From Brachypodius melanocephalos (taxonomy: Eukaryota; Chordata; Aves; Passeriformes; Pycnonotidae), in NCBI GenBank assembly GCA_013398615.1, contig VZSR01002395.1, positions 3,641,609 through 3,705,608 of the forward strand: DNA of 64,000 nucleotides, written 5' to 3'. Within the stretch, counting starts at the first letter, position 1. The number at the start of each line of letters is the position of its first letter. The translations under genes were made by a program, and so were the position numbers. This document shows positions 12,730-24,600 of this stretch, piece by piece. The notes under the pieces were generated by a model, which was not told the DNA's origin, did not search any database, and was given only the letters and a program-made list of their open reading frames with translations.

Positions 12730-12790
12730 TCCCACAGAACCATGAAACAGCTGATGTTGAAGGGACCTCTGGCATTTTGCCAGGCTGCAG
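12730..12790 (-). mobile_element. CR1: Possible degraded CR1 3' end
   Basis: CACAGAACCATGAAACAGCT followed by GATGTTGAAGGGACCTCTGG resembles the reverse-complement CR1 terminus ('cacagaatcacagaatgg ... gttggaagggacctctgg'). The similarity ends after about 60 bases. It is the weakest of the CR1 calls in this orientation. Confidence 0.4.
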
Positions 12791-15699
12791 AGGAAATTAT
12801 AGCTGGACTTCAGGGTTATGTAGTTACACTTCCACTCAAGGAATGGGTTCAGTTCAGACCTCTCCAACTCACTCTCCCTGCCATAAATCTGAGCAAACAC
12901 TCCTGTCTCAATTTACCCTCCAAACACTTTTCTCTTGGTCAGATAGAGCAGAGGCTGTTTTTTATTTTTTTTTAAGCTCTATTTAGATTCGGGTGCACAA
13001 GCTTCTGTTTCCTACGGAAATACTGGCTTAGTGAGCTCCCCAAGGACCACACAGTTCATCTCTGTGCTTGTGGAATGGTCGAATCAAATGGGAGAGGATT
13101 TGTTTGGGCAGCAGAGGAAGCACACAGAGGCACCGCGCTGCTCACATGCTGTAGTCTTGTTATCTTGGGTCACCCCTGACACTGCTGTGGTGTCCAGGGT
13201 TGGGGTGGGCTCTCTAATGGGCGCCTCCTTCCCTAACACCTCACACTGGGGGTGCTGGGAGAGTGGCACAGGAGCCCTGGAGTGGGCTTGGCACGGGTGT
13301 TTTGGGTTTGATGGGATGCTGGGGAAGCTGCTCACACTAGCTCTGAGCAGAGTCTCTGCATGTCTCTGCTCTCCGTTTCTTCTGCTTGCTCTTCCAGAGG
13401 ATGTTGTATTTCCCTTGCCCTGGGCTATGAACATCCCTCTGGACATTTATCTTCTTTCCTCTGAGGAAAGGCAGCTGAGGGAGTGTAATCATCCTTCCAA
13501 AAACACTTTACAACCTAAAATACCTATTCCTTATAAAATGACCCTAATAGCCAGCTTTTACCATTTCCAATACTTTTAGGAGATTTAAGCTCTGTGATGG
13601 TTCTTGCCAGGAATATGAACTGTGGTGTGTCAGCTTTTGGGGCCTGTCCAGCCTGTGCTGGGCTGACAGGTAGCTTGAAGGGAAGCTGGTCTAGTGGGCA
13701 GGATTGGCTGGCCCTTCAGAAAACAGTGTGCTTAGGGTGAGTCAGCTTCCTCTGGAGGTGATGCTTGCAGCCAGCCACAGCCACATGATAAATTAAAAGT
13801 GACATTAATCTACTAACCCTCAGGCCAAGACAGTTAGCAGAGCTGATTGTACCAAGGGAGAGATGAAGTTAGCCTGGTTCAGATCCTCTGAGGCCTCTGA
13901 ATTTTACAGGCCTTGGGGGGGTTCTGATCCCCAAACCTCCCCAGTCTGTGAGTGGAATTCAGAAGCTCTCACTGGGCTGATCCTTAGGAGTCCAGAGCAG
14001 GTCTGATGCCCCACAGAGTGGCAGGTGGGGTCCCAGAAGCTTTTTCCAGGCCACACTCAAAATAGAGGAGGTCTTGCCTTCTAGCCCCAGCTGTGAAGAG
14101 ATGATGGCCTTGCACAGGGAAATGTGCAGAGTCTTTCCTCATGTTTTTCCTCATGTTTCCCACTCCTACTTGATATTTCTGGCTAGGGCTAGTTTTCTTC
14201 TTTTTAAGTTCAGATAAAGACCTGTCCCCCCAACAAACCTCAGTCCTTTCTTGGGTTACCAAAGACCAAACTGTTCTCACTCTGGTGGCATTTGGTGGTC
14301 AATTCTTTTGTGAAGCTTTTTGGAGTGAAGCTGCCTAATCCCATAACAGAGCAGCAGGTCTGGTGTAATGAAACAGCCTTGCAGGCTTCAGCTTGTCCTC
14401 CAGGCTCCATGAAATGTGTCAAGGAGCTGCCAGCAGCCATGGTGGGTGTGAAGACCAGATCCTGCCTGTTCTGGGATGTGTGAATGTTTTGACCTTCTTA
14501 GAGCTTCCCACTGCGATGTTTTAGGGCCTGATTTCTGACAAGGCTCTGCACCTCCCCAAATCTGAGCATGAGATCAGGTTTGGACACTTCTCCACATGCT
14601 GTGGTAAATGTTTGTGTGGCTGAAGAGAACAGGCATTGCTCAAAATATCTAGTAGAGAGTAACCCATCCTATTCCTTCCTCCTGATTGTCTTCTCAAGGT
14701 GATTCCTCCTTGTTGCTTCCAGCCAGCTACTGGAAGGACCAGAATCTCTGGAAAGCCACCCAAATTAGAGCCAGCTGGTGAGCTACAGCTTTCAAATTTG
14801 GTATTTTTTGACAGCATTTGAATGGAAAGGCTGCATGTCCAGTGAGTTGTGCTTTTAAGTTTGGTTTTGGTTGGGAAAAAAAGAAGGCTAAATGAATTAT
14901 GTTGTGCAGATAGAGGTAAGCAGCTGATGGTCATGGAAGTTCAAGGTCTTGAGGACCTGCATGGGTTGAGAATGCAGAAGAACCAATTTTGAGTCCATGT
15001 TCAGCTTGATTCAGAGCAATGTTGAGCTTTTTCCCTCTCTTTGGCTCATGGCCCAAGGAACCTCTTTTTTGATCCGTGCTTAATCTCACCTAACATTATG
15101 GATCCATCTCCTGGAAAAAGGCACTTTCAGCTGTCTTTTTTGTGGTTGTGTTGTGTTGGGGCAGCTTTGGTTATGACTGAGGGAGCCCAGTAGGAGGATG
15201 CTATGGAAATGCAAGCCTGGGCAAGGAGGAGAAGGAGGAATGGAAATTTATTGTAACCATTGCTCCAAGGGGAGGGGAGGCTGTTTGCCTAGGAGTGTTT
15301 TGAAGGATTGGTGCTCAGTGGGCTGACAGAAGCCAGTCTGTGACAAACCACTTGGAAGATTTGATGGTGCTTAGAAGTTTAGACTGGGGACCCACCAGTG
15401 ACATTATTCTTTCCTTTTAATGAGGGCAGAGTTTATCCATATCCTTAAGGAGGAGAATCAGATCCTGGACTAGTCTGGGGATGGCAGTCCCCAGCTCTCC
15501 CCTGGAAGGCTGAGGCTGGCCTGGATCAACTACAGATTTTACTTGTCTGCCCTTCTCCCTGTCCCAGCACAGAGTCACCTCCAGCTCAGCCCAGGATCTG
15601 TGGCTTATCCCTTGTGAAGGACACGATGAAATCTCGCCTAGGTGACAATCTCCAGGGGCCGCTTTGCAAAGACTTGCCAGAGCTGTGGCAGCCACAGAC
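12791..15699. other. Non-coding interval
   Basis: A 182-codon plus-strand frame (13031-13579) is overlapped by a 120-codon minus frame and contains nothing recognisable. An AT-rich patch at 13785-13830 (CACATGATAAATTAAAAGTG, ACATTAATCTACTAACCC) may be a small conserved element. No repeats were recognised, including in 14000-15700. Confidence 0.5.
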
Positions 15700-16000
15700 T
15701 CACTTAAATTCCAACAGCGAGCTAGTTGGTGCCAAATCCCATTTGTATCACTGAGAAAAATGGTAAAATCATTGTTAGGTGTTCACTAAAATACTCTAAA
15801 TTTTAAAGAACACGAAGCGTGAGTCAGGCATTGAAACCAGCATCCCAAGGAGGGAGGGAGTGGCGAGAGGCAGCAGGAGTGCTTATGAAATATTTTGTTT
15901 CACTGGCAAGAGGACAAGAAATAATTGGGCCTTAAATCAAGGAAATGGGAGAATAGGAACAGCAAATCAAGGGAAATGGTGGAAAATTAGGTCTTAGAGT
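15700..16000. promoter_or_regulatory. AT-rich putative conserved element
   Basis: This block holds AAATGGTAAAATCATTGTTAG, ACTAAAATACTCTAAATTTT, a CpG-bearing AACACGAAGCGTGAGTCAGG, TATGAAATATTTTGTTTCAC and AAATAATTGGGCC. It lacks repeat signatures and differs in composition from its G+C-rich flanks. Regulatory potential is inferred. Confidence 0.22.
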
Positions 16001-16454
16001 AGAGAAATGTGTACACATGATCACCTGGTGGTTCTGGCAGAGATATATGCCCATAAATCTTCTCTTTTAACCTCTTCCCCGTTGCTTTATGGGGAATCGT
16101 GTCAGGCTTGCTGGCCCCATCCATCTTTTCTAGAGACTACTGGTTTTGGTTTCATCTTGCTTGGTGCTGAGCACCCACTGAGTGGCCAGAATCTGCTTCA
16201 GAGCTGGAGAGGGAGCTCCCAGCCTGCCTGGACTCCTTGGGGCAGCCTGGAGACTGTGACCCTCGAGGCAAGATAATTGTGCAGATCCATCCTCTATGTG
16301 GGATGGGGTTGGATGGATGGGGTCAGCCACAGAGGACTCTCTCCTAGAGCTGTAGTGTGTGTATACACACTCACAGATGTTGAAAAGGAGAGTTAGTTAA
16401 CCTCTGTGGAGACCCAGGCACCTCCCTGCTATTTAGGCACAGGACATCTCAGCA

Positions 16455-16830
16455 GGTTCTTCCAGCTGCAAATTTCGCTATTTTAAAAAAAAAAAAAAAA
16501 ACCCAAAAAATTATTAAAAATCCCCTTTTACGCCTCCCTTAAGGCCCCATGCTTATTTTCCTTCTAAAAATAATGAAATGTAAAAATAAAGCTCCCCCTG
16601 TTTGCTTTCTGCCAGCCATCCCTCCCTTTGCACGGTGCTCATTAACTCCCCGAACGCTCGAGTCAGACGTGGCCCCCGGATAAAAACAGCAACCGCCCTC
16701 GTGCCTTGCCTGTTTCCCAGGAGCTGGCAGCCAGACAATAACACCGATGGGATCATCTTCATCAGATGTCAGCCCCTCTGCAAAATTTACATAACTTGAA
16801 TTGGGAGCGGGGAGAGGAGGGGAAGCGGGT
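16455..16830. promoter_or_regulatory. CpG-retaining AT-rich block, putative conserved element
   Basis: A 17-base A run (16485-16501) is embedded in TTATTAAAAATCCCC and CTAAAAATAATGAAATG. Next comes a CpG-retaining core from about 16630 to 16690 (CCGAACGCTCGAGTCAGACG and CCCCCGGATAAAAACAGC), then GACAATAACACCGATGGG. CpG clusters surviving inside AT-rich DNA suggest selective constraint or lack of methylation. The block ends in the G-rich segment 16803-16829 (listed separately). Confidence 0.3.
16803..16829 (+). other. G-quadruplex-capable motif
   Basis: Four G tracts (GGG, GGGG, GGGG, GGG) are separated by loops of 3, 6 and 4 bases, which fits the G3+ N1-7 pattern on the plus strand. Folding is predicted from pattern only. 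Confidence 0.55.
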
Positions 16831-16984
16831 TGAAAAAATAAATAAAGAATGCTGGAAAGAAAGAAGTGGAAAGAGGAGAGCTGCTGTTTGGGAGGAGCTG
16901 CCTCTCTGCATGTCCCTGCTGAGGGATTTTTTGGGCATGTAGGAGTTTCTGCTCCAGGATCACAGGGGATGTGAGTTGTGTTGC

Positions 16985-17046
16985 TGCATCAGTGGTTGGA
17001 TTTGATGATCTTGGAGGTCTTTTCCATCCTTAATGATTCTGTGGTT
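16985..17046 (+). mobile_element. CR1: CR1 LINE, 3' end fragment
   Basis: The segment contains GTGGTTGGATTTGATGATCT, TGGAGGTCTTTTCCATCC and TTAATGATTCTGTGG. This is the sense-strand CR1 terminus, with one base changed in the final tail repeat. The upstream 60 bases are ambiguous. It is a short 5'-truncated dead copy. Confidence 0.85.
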
Positions 17047-18877
17047 TTCCCCAGCACAGCCTTTCTGACCCACTCTGATACCTGAGCTGAGAGTACTCAG
17101 CAAGAGTGAGGCGTTAAATTATTCTGTCAGAAACAAAAGTCTCTGCTGAATGTTGTTTTAAAATAGCCAGCCTGGGCCACATGGTTTGAGGAGCTCTATT
17201 AGTCAGATAAAAACATTGTCTTCTGATATTTAGGCAGCATGGGGGTGTCCAGAGATGTCTTAACACAAAAACTACTCCTGCAAAGCCTTTAACGTGATTT
17301 TATTTGGCTGTTGGTACATCCTGGTGGGAATCTGATGCTGGCCCACCTTTGGCTGCTCTAAGGAGCTGCCCAAGGAAGGCAAGACAAGCCCAGGGTGTAG
17401 GGACTGACACTGCTGGTCTCCAATTCCTGCTTGAAATAGTGCATACCCCGGGGAAAGCTCCCCCAGAGGGAAGGGGAGAAAGCCATCACTCACTGCTTTG
17501 GTGTGGGAGGAATTGCATCCTATTTGGGTATCTGGGATGAGGCTCCTGAGCTACCTGGAGGAAGCTTCTTCACCTGTGGCTGCCAGCATAGCCCAGTCTG
17601 GTGTTACATGGGGTTCAGTGCTTAATGCTATCGTGGATCCCCTTTCAAGGCCTGGACATCGGGGTTTTTGTTTTGTTTGTTTTTAGTTATCATCACTCCA
17701 AAGTGGAGCAGGGGAGTGAACATTTGTGCCAGCAGCAGCTGTCTGGGGCCATTATGCAGAAGTTCAAGTCCTGGCCAACGTGCTGAGTCCTAACAATCCC
17801 CGGCTGAAGGCACGTCCAAGAGATGTCAGGCAAAAACTTATTCTTTTTCAGTTTATGCTCTCTTGAATGTGGGAGATGCTGTTTGGAATGAGTGTCTGGG
17901 CACAACAGCATTGCTATTCCTGCCTGCTTTTCCATCACCTCGCTCTCTCTGCCTGTTTGTTTGCTATTGTGTCTGTATTAATTTTTTCTCTCCCCCCCCT
18001 TGCTTCATCTGTAGCATGAAAAGTTATTCAGCCCCCGAGTGCGGGGAGCCCATTGTGCACAGAGAGCTGCAGCACAAAGGATTCCAGAGACAATCTTGTT
18101 CCCTCTCGCCAGCACAAGCTGCCCAGCCAGATTCAGAAACACATCTGCTAGTCTTAAAAGGAGTTATGCTCTGTTTGACTGCAGCTTAAAGCACAGGGAA
18201 TAGGGGAGAGAGAGGCCTTTCAGGAGCCTGGTGGGTTTTATCAGCCCACTCCTGGTCCTGTGGCCCAGCTGCAGCCCAGCCCATGCAGATGTTAGTGAAT
18301 GCTTGTGTACGAGATGGAGCTTTGCTTTGCAGCTGGGCTGAAGATAAGCAATGGACAAAGTCTCCCCTTGAGAACCCCTGGTTTGTGGGGTATGGAGATA
18401 CCCCCCTCAGGCAGGCTGCAATTTTAGCACCAGAATGGCTGCCCTGGTGTTGTTTGAGTAATCATTAGTCCTGATGTTCAGCAGGGCTCAAATCTGGGTG
18501 CAGACCTCCTAAACTGCTTTCCTGCAGTGGCAGCTGTGAATGGCACCATGCTGTAGGCATGGATCTACTTCCTCATTTTCCAGGACTCCCACTGCCCACA
18601 GAAGTGCCTGGGCAGGGACACCAGAGGGTTTGTTGCCAGCCCTGGCACGTGGTGGCTGTCAAGGGCACTGAAACACAAGAGATGAGCTCAGGAGTTCTGG
18701 GTTCCTACATCTCCCAGAGCTGTTCCAGGTGATTCTGCTTGAATGCTGTCTTGACACTTGGAATAACCCCAGCTTCCAGAGCAGGGATGGGAGAAGCTCT
18801 AAGCTTGGGTTCTGCAGGTCAGTTTAGTCACTGGTCTCTTTGAGTACAGCTGGGGCAAAATGGGGTTTTCCTGACTA
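17047..18877. other. Non-coding interval with one splice-acceptor-like ORF
   Basis: An AT-rich patch at 17105-17245 includes GGCGTTAAATTATTCTGTC and AGTCAGATAAAAACATTGTC. At 17975-18014 a TATTAAT branch-like motif, a long pyrimidine tract and TGTAG form a strong acceptor-like signal. It is followed at once by an ATG (18016) opening 57 codons to a TAA at 18187-18189, but no protein family is recognised. The rest shows no repeats. Confidence 0.45.
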
Positions 18878-19336
18878 CAGAATAACAGAATGGTTGGGAT
18901 TGGAAGGGGTTTTACAGATCTTCCCACTAGGCAAGGACACTTCCCACTAGACCAAGTTGCTCTGAGTCCTGTCCAACGTGGCCTGGAGCACTTCCAGGGA
19001 TGGGGCAGCCACAGTTTTTCTGGGCAACCTGTGCCAGGGCCTCACCACCCTCACAAGGAAGAACATTTTACAAATATCTGATCTAACCTCCTTTCTTTCA
19101 GTTTAGAGCTATTCTTCCTCTTCTTGTTGCTCCAGAACCTTGTCCAAACTTCTTTTCCAGCTCTCTTAGAGCCTTTGTCATCATGGGAAGGGGCTCTAAG
19201 GTCTCCCTGGGGGCTTCTCTTCTTCAGGCTGGACAGCTCCAACTCTCCCAGCCTATCTCCATTGAAGGGGTGTTCCATCCCACTGAGTATCTTTATGGCC
19301 TTCCTCTGGATTCTCTTCAAGAGGTTCACATAAACC
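18878..19336 (-). mobile_element. CR1: CR1 LINE, 3' part including the end of ORF2
   Basis: This is the longest young-looking CR1 piece in the window, about 460 bases, in reverse orientation. Its left edge is the terminus (GAATAACAGAATGGTTGGG). Reading minus from 19329, a 92-codon frame contains LLKRIQRKAIKILSGMEHPF and GELELSSLKKRSPQGDL, matching the C-terminal part of the CR1 reverse transcriptase ORF2 ('rlrelglfslekrrlrgdl'-like). The rest of ORF2 is missing through 5' truncation, and small indels shift the frame before the expected 'rhWnrLP' block. The copy is dead. Confidence 0.93.
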
Positions 19337-19529
19337 TATGGAAAACCAGGGAAACCCCTCATCTCTAGATCTGCACAGATGGGAGGGTTGGTTAAACCCA
19401 TGCCACTAATCATTCCTTGCTCCAGTCTTGTGAGACAAAGTATTCCCAAGCTCATGGATCAACCTTCAAGCTGAGATGTGCTCTGTGAAATGTCAGGATT
19501 TGGGTGACCTCTTCCATTCCACCTTGGAT

Positions 19530-19950
19530 ACTGCTGGAGTTCAGCGCTGCACCGAACTAGGAGAAGAGGAGATGTCCAAGCAAGTGGCAGGGACAAACAG
19601 CTTTAAAAAAGCTCTGTCTTTGCAGAGTGCTGCTTCTTTTAACCTCTAAAGACTCCGCCTTGCTTCTTTTCAAAGCCTCCTGCTTTGATTTCCCGTTCAC
19701 AGTTGTCTTTCTGGCAGCCCATGGAAGAAAGGAGACGCGGCTGAGGGTTAAAGAACAGCTGCAGGAACATAATTAATGCTTTGCAACATTTCTGAAGGCC
19801 TTTAGCACCTTGCCGTGACCCAGCCTGTAACATCTGTGCCTTGGCAGCAGCCAAGCTGTAAAACTCCCCTCCTCCAAGTCCTGCACAGAGCGACTGTCGC
19901 CTGCCCGAGGCGTGCAATCACGGCAAAAACGTAACAAATCAGTACAAAAG
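19530..19950. promoter_or_regulatory. Putative conserved non-coding element
   Basis: The block runs from TTCAGCGCTGCACCGAACTAG through AACATAATTAATGCTTTGC to a CpG-bearing right end (GAGCGACTGTCGCCTGCCCG and ATCACGGCAAAAACGTAAC). It contains an AGCTTTAAAAAAGCT palindrome near 19600. No repeat identity is seen. Homeodomain-like TAATTA together with preserved CpG makes it one of the better regulatory candidates, but conservation is unverified. Confidence 0.28.
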
Positions 19951-22900
19951 GCAGGCTGGAGCACAGATGGCAGGTCCTTGGGTGCTGGGCTTGGCAGTGG
20001 GAAGGGGCTTCCAGCTGCTGATCCTTGTTAGATGTCTAAGGAGGGAGGTGGAAGGATGCTGCTTTTGCAGAGATTTGATAGGAGAAATAGGATGCAGCCA
20101 AACCTGAGCATCTCTGCACTTACCTGTGTTCTCCCCCACAGAAGGGTGTGGGCCAAAGGCAGAGCCCCAGCGCTGTCAGGATGATTGCCTGTGCAGCTGT
20201 CACCTACCCCGAGGGATGCCAAATGTGTCCCTGTTTGGATCGTGTTTTATCAAGGTCTGTCTTTCGCAGCGCTTTTCCCTTTATGTGGCTAAAGGGCACC
20301 TTCGGGGCTTGCCACCCTCATTTTGATGTGAGCTGTAACTCAGTACAAAGAAGGCACAAAAGTGACTCCAATTCCCTGGGGTTCCAGCTAGCGTTCTCCT
20401 TTCACTCCCAGACCCAACTCACAGCTGGAGCTAACTTGGTGACTAAAGAGAAGATGAACAAAACCACTTTGTTTTTGAAGATTAACTTTTTTCCTTCTTC
20501 CGTATCTCCCTTTCCCTCCCTGTTTTGCTGCAGCCAGCCCTGCTGAGTTTTCAACCTTCAAAGCCTGTCGTATCCAGCTGGACAGGAGCGAGCTTGCCAA
20601 GAGGAACTGTTTGTCCTTTGCTCTTTTTGGTTTTCTGAGAGGCCTGTGACTGTAGTGGATGCCAAGCAGCCCTGACCTTCACCTGACTGGAGTTCCCAGC
20701 TGCTACAGTGTTATTACAGCGTCTCTGCCTGATATAAATTCAGCTTTGTTCCTTGTACCTGGAAATTTTATATGACAAATGTGTCTAATTTCTAATTCTA
20801 GCCTCCTTTAGGTGGACCGGAATGCCTGCTGCCTGGGAGAGGTTTGTAGATCCAAAAGGCTGGAAGGAAGCACTACATTTCTCTCCTTTGCCTCCTGTTA
20901 GAAGTGTGCCAGAGACACTAATCCAGCATTTGAATTTCAGCCAGGTAGCTGGAAGGGACTGCATCTCCTTGGCACCTTCCTCTGATGGACTATCCAGCTT
21001 TGCTTCTCATCATCCCTGCCTGTACTTCTCTTCCTTAGGGCAGGAGGGGGAGGTGTTGCTGGAGAGACCGACTTTCTTTAAAGAAATCTCTTGCTTCACA
21101 AGTCAGATGAGGATGTTTTGCTGCACTTCTGATGAATTTTCTCCCCTTTGGAAGGAAAAGTGCCTGAGTTTGCAGTAGGCTTCCTCCCAGTAATAAAAAT
21201 GATGGGATTACTTCAGGGACGGCAGCTGGGGAATTGGGCCTGAGAAACAGCATATTACAGCATCTCAGACATCTTTGTTTATGCAGCTTAAACAATGCCT
21301 GAGCCACGACATCCCTGTGAGCTTGGTGAGCCCCATCAGGTCTGTGGGCACCCAAGGCACTTTGGAGGCAGATCTCTGGTTTTGCAGCAGCTGTGGGTTT
21401 AACCCTGTTGCTACATGCCCATGCACTACTTTCCTTGGTGGGGAGGAATATGAATTACTGCCTCGCTGAGATGGCTTGGCTATGTTTAGATTCCTGGTGC
21501 TGAATTATTTTTTCCTTTGGCTGGCATTCATAAGGAGGTACTGTGGGGGTTTTTTTCTGGTGTTGGTGCCCGAGGGTCCTAATTCTTCACCAGCTCCCTT
21601 TGCTGGATGCTATACAACCCCTTCTTTCTCACCCTGCCATCAGGGTGTTTTTAAAGGGAACTGGAAGAAACCATAGAGTGTTATTTTCATTTGGGAACTG
21701 CAGCTGAAATAGGAAGTGCCTTGCTCTGGTGGTCAGTCCAGTGTCAGATGTGTCCAGCTGTGCTGGCTGGAAAAGGGTAAGCAAGTTGCTGCAGGCTGCA
21801 TGAAGGAGAAAAGGAGAGAGAATAATCATGGGGGAATGAAAGCCGAAACGCTCTGAAGATCTGGTGTCACCACTCAGGAGTATGGGGGACACTTTGGGCT
21901 CTGCAGGCACATCAGAGGCAAGAGGAAATAAATGGCCTGCCAGAGAAAAAAGGGCAGTGGATTAATAAGTTACATAAATAGGATTGCCATCACTCCTCCT
22001 CTTGGTTTTATTCCTCTCAGCTCCAAGACAGTGATTTAAAAAAGAAAATGAATGCCAAGATTATGTGTGGAACATAAAATCCCAAGCGTTTGGTTAGGAA
22101 GCTTCTTGTTTCTCTCAAGAATATTCTTTCTGTCTGTGCAAATGTATATGCTCTGGGCAAATCCCCTTTAAGTTATTCTGTGGTGAAGGCCCTTGAATAC
22201 TGGTGTTTGAAGGAGAACATGTTTCACACTGGAATTTCTAATTGTGTGGGGAAAAACCTCACGTTTCCACCCACTTCTCCTGAAGCAAGCAAGCGTTACA
22301 TTCTTCTGCTTTGCCTCTTATTAACAGAGTTTCCAGAGGTGCTGAGCTCCTGCAGTTCCCACTGACGTGAGCAGGGCAAAGCAACCTTGGAAACTAAATG
22401 TGGGAGCTCTCCAGAGAGAGCTTTCCTTGCAACCCCAGTGCATCCTGCAAGATCCCAGATGTGGGACGTGGTGTGTTTGATGCACATCACTTTGCCTTAG
22501 GATTCTCACCTGCTTTATAGTGTGGTGGGATCCTCAAACCAGTGAGTCACTGCTCAGACCAGATGATGGGGGTCTGATTTGAGCACTATTACTTTTGGGT
22601 GGTGGTTGTCTCCCTTTGGTTGCTGGGCATGAATCTCCTGAGGGTTTCAGGCAGAGGTAAATACACCACTGAGACCCTGGCTGTGGAGTCAGAGTGTCTG
22701 AGGCACTGCCTGGATGTTTGTCCCTGGTCCTGTCGATGTGGCAGGGTGCAAAGGACTAGTTAATCAAACTGCAGGAATTAGGTGCCACCTGGCCATTTTT
22801 CAGTTGTCACCTGGTGATCAGACAGAGCAGCTGCTCCGACAGCCCCAAGCACTCAGCCTGTGGTGTTTGACAGTGAATTCAACAGCAGGACCGTGCTTTG

Positions 22901-22959
22901 TGCTCCTTTGCTCTCACAAATTGGGACTGAGTCCTCAAAGCAGCCGTTTACCTGTGTGG
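19951..22959. other. Non-coding interval
   Basis: The strongest splice-like signal is on the minus strand at about 20121 (GAACACAG|GTAAGTGCAG), but no paired acceptor with a convincing exon is visible. Frames up to 132 codons (20148-20546, plus) are unrecognised. The segment 21950-22090 is AT-rich (TTAATAAGTTACATAAATAG). No repeats were identified. Confidence 0.5.
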
Positions 22960-23165
22960 GGGAGGAGGAAGAACGGGGATTGTAAAATAAAATTAAACAG
23001 ACCATTCAAGTAATTTAATTCTTAAATCTTGTCTCCCTTGGGCTAATCTCCTCCAAGCCATTCTTTGCTCAGGTCAACTGCTTTTAATTAGCAAGCTTCA
23101 TTGATCAGGGCAGGAGTGGGAGCTGGTGGGTTGCTGTCCAGGTCTTTTTAATTAGAGGCTTTTCT
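22960..23165. promoter_or_regulatory. Cluster of TAATTA sites, putative conserved element
   Basis: AT-rich sequence includes AAAATAAAATTAAACAGACC, AAGTAATTTAATTCTTAAATC and two exact TAATTA cores at 23085-23090 and 23149-23154. Clustered homeodomain-type cores in about 200 bases are typical of developmental enhancers but also of ordinary AT-rich DNA. Confidence 0.25.
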
Positions 23166-23603
23166 TCCTGGCTGAAGGAATGGTATTACCCAGAGAGGAA
23201 CCTGGCAAGAAGGGCTGCAATTGTTTGAAGAAGGCTGACCTACGGTCGCCTTCACTGCATCTCTCATGGCAGTGTCAGGGGTTAGCGAGTTTTCAAGTGG
23301 AGAAGGAGAGAGGGAAAAGAACCAAGTCTGAAAGCAGGTTGTGGTAGCACTGAGAATTGCTGTAAAGATACAGTTGCAGGCAGGAGTGTGGGAGTGTGGG
23401 TTTTGTCCTTCCTACGGAAAGGCAGAAAAACCAAAGGTCACTGCAGACACCTCCATTCTCCTCAGCATCTTCAGTCTGCTTTCTCAAATGTTGCTGCCCA
23501 GCAACAGGAGCAGTGGAGCACCTTTGTGGGAAGGAGAGTGAAGAATAGTTGCTCCCTGCCTTGGGGAGGAATGCCCTGCAGTCTAACAAGGCAGAGGCTG
23601 CTG

Positions 23604-23718
23604 TCAGTTTTTCCCTCTTACAGTGATTCTCTGGGGCATAAATAGTAGTGTTGTTTTTTGTTTTTTTGGGGTTTTTTTTCCCCTCTTAGAGTGGTTCTGT
23701 GGGGCAATAATAGTAGGG
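23604..23718 (+). repeat. Imperfect tandem duplication, about 68-base period
   Basis: A unit beginning with a T run and CCCTCTTA, then AGTGATTCTCTGGGGCATAA and ATAGTAG (23613-23650), recurs as CCCTCTTAGAGTGGTTCTGT and GGGGCAATAATAGTAG (23681-23718). A T/G-rich spacer lies between. The two copies differ by several substitutions and small indels, so this is an old local duplication rather than a polymorphic satellite. Confidence 0.75.
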
Positions 23719-24099
23719 ATGGGGCTCGCCATGTAACTGTAGCTTTGGCCAGGGGTGGTGGTAGTGTTGCTGACTGCCTTCTCTAGCTGATGTCCCCGTA
23801 GGGGGACAAGGCTGAAAGTGAACCTCTCAGGTCTTCCATGCTCCTGAAGGATGACACTGCTTTTTCCTATAAATGGAAAACAACTGTATTCCTGATATTA
23901 ATCCTTCTTTACTCCATTACCAGAAGTGGTAATTTCTATTAAGCATAGATGACCACACTTCAAGGATGCACCTGCATCTCTGCTCGCTGCCAGGTCCCCT
24001 CCTGATACAGTTGTCCTGCATTTTGGATGAATTTTGGCTGTATGGTGGCTGTAGATGCAAATCTATGGGCTGTCATGATGCGGTTGCTGGGTGATAACG

Positions 24100-24310
24100 C
24101 TCTCGGCCTCTGGGCCTCTGCAATTCATGGTTAAGGAAAATACATTTAATATTAATTAATTAGCACAAATTTGCTATTTTATGTATTTGATCAACCCAGC
24201 CATGAAAATTCTGAAATGCAGTTAAATCAAGCAGAAAGTAAGTGACTTTGTATCAAACTATTGAATTAATATAATTATCTTATTGATTAAATCATCAAAT
24301 CAAACTACAG
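24100..24310. promoter_or_regulatory. Strongly AT-rich putative conserved element
   Basis: The core ATTAATTAATTAG lies at 24151-24163, flanked by TTTATGTATTTGATCAACCC, AAATTCTGAAATGCAG, TATTGAATTAATATAATTATC and GATTAAATCATCAAATC. It is flanked by ordinary DNA and has no repeat signature. It resembles homeobox-bound conserved elements of vertebrate gene deserts. Conservation is untested. Confidence 0.3.
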
Positions 24311-24530
24311 CTCCTTTATCTGCTTTGCTTGGCCATTTGGGAAAGAATCAGCTCTCAATCCCTGAAGCACCATTCTCAGTGCCTTTATATTCCAGTCAGA
24401 CAGCTGATCTGCAGGTGATCTCCAGACAAATCTCCCCTGGAGAGCAAGGCTCTGATGTCCATTACAGCTGTCAACCAAAATTATATATATTTGGGCAAGA
24501 GGTGATCTCTTGTATACCCACTCTATTGTG

Positions 24531-24600
24531 AATCATGGAATGGTCTGAGTTTCAAGGCACCTTAAAGATCATCTAGTTTGTTACAGTTCAAATTCCAGGG
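24531..24600 (-). mobile_element. CR1: CR1 LINE, 3' end fragment
   Basis: AATCATGGAATGGTCTGAG, then CACCTTAAAGATCATCTAG, is the reverse complement of a CR1 terminus. Homology fades after about 70 bases. It is an old truncated copy. Confidence 0.82.

Noticed and set aside
16357..16370. 14-base palindrome GTGTGTATACACAC
   Set aside because: An ordinary consequence of a GT/AC simple stretch; no further symmetry.
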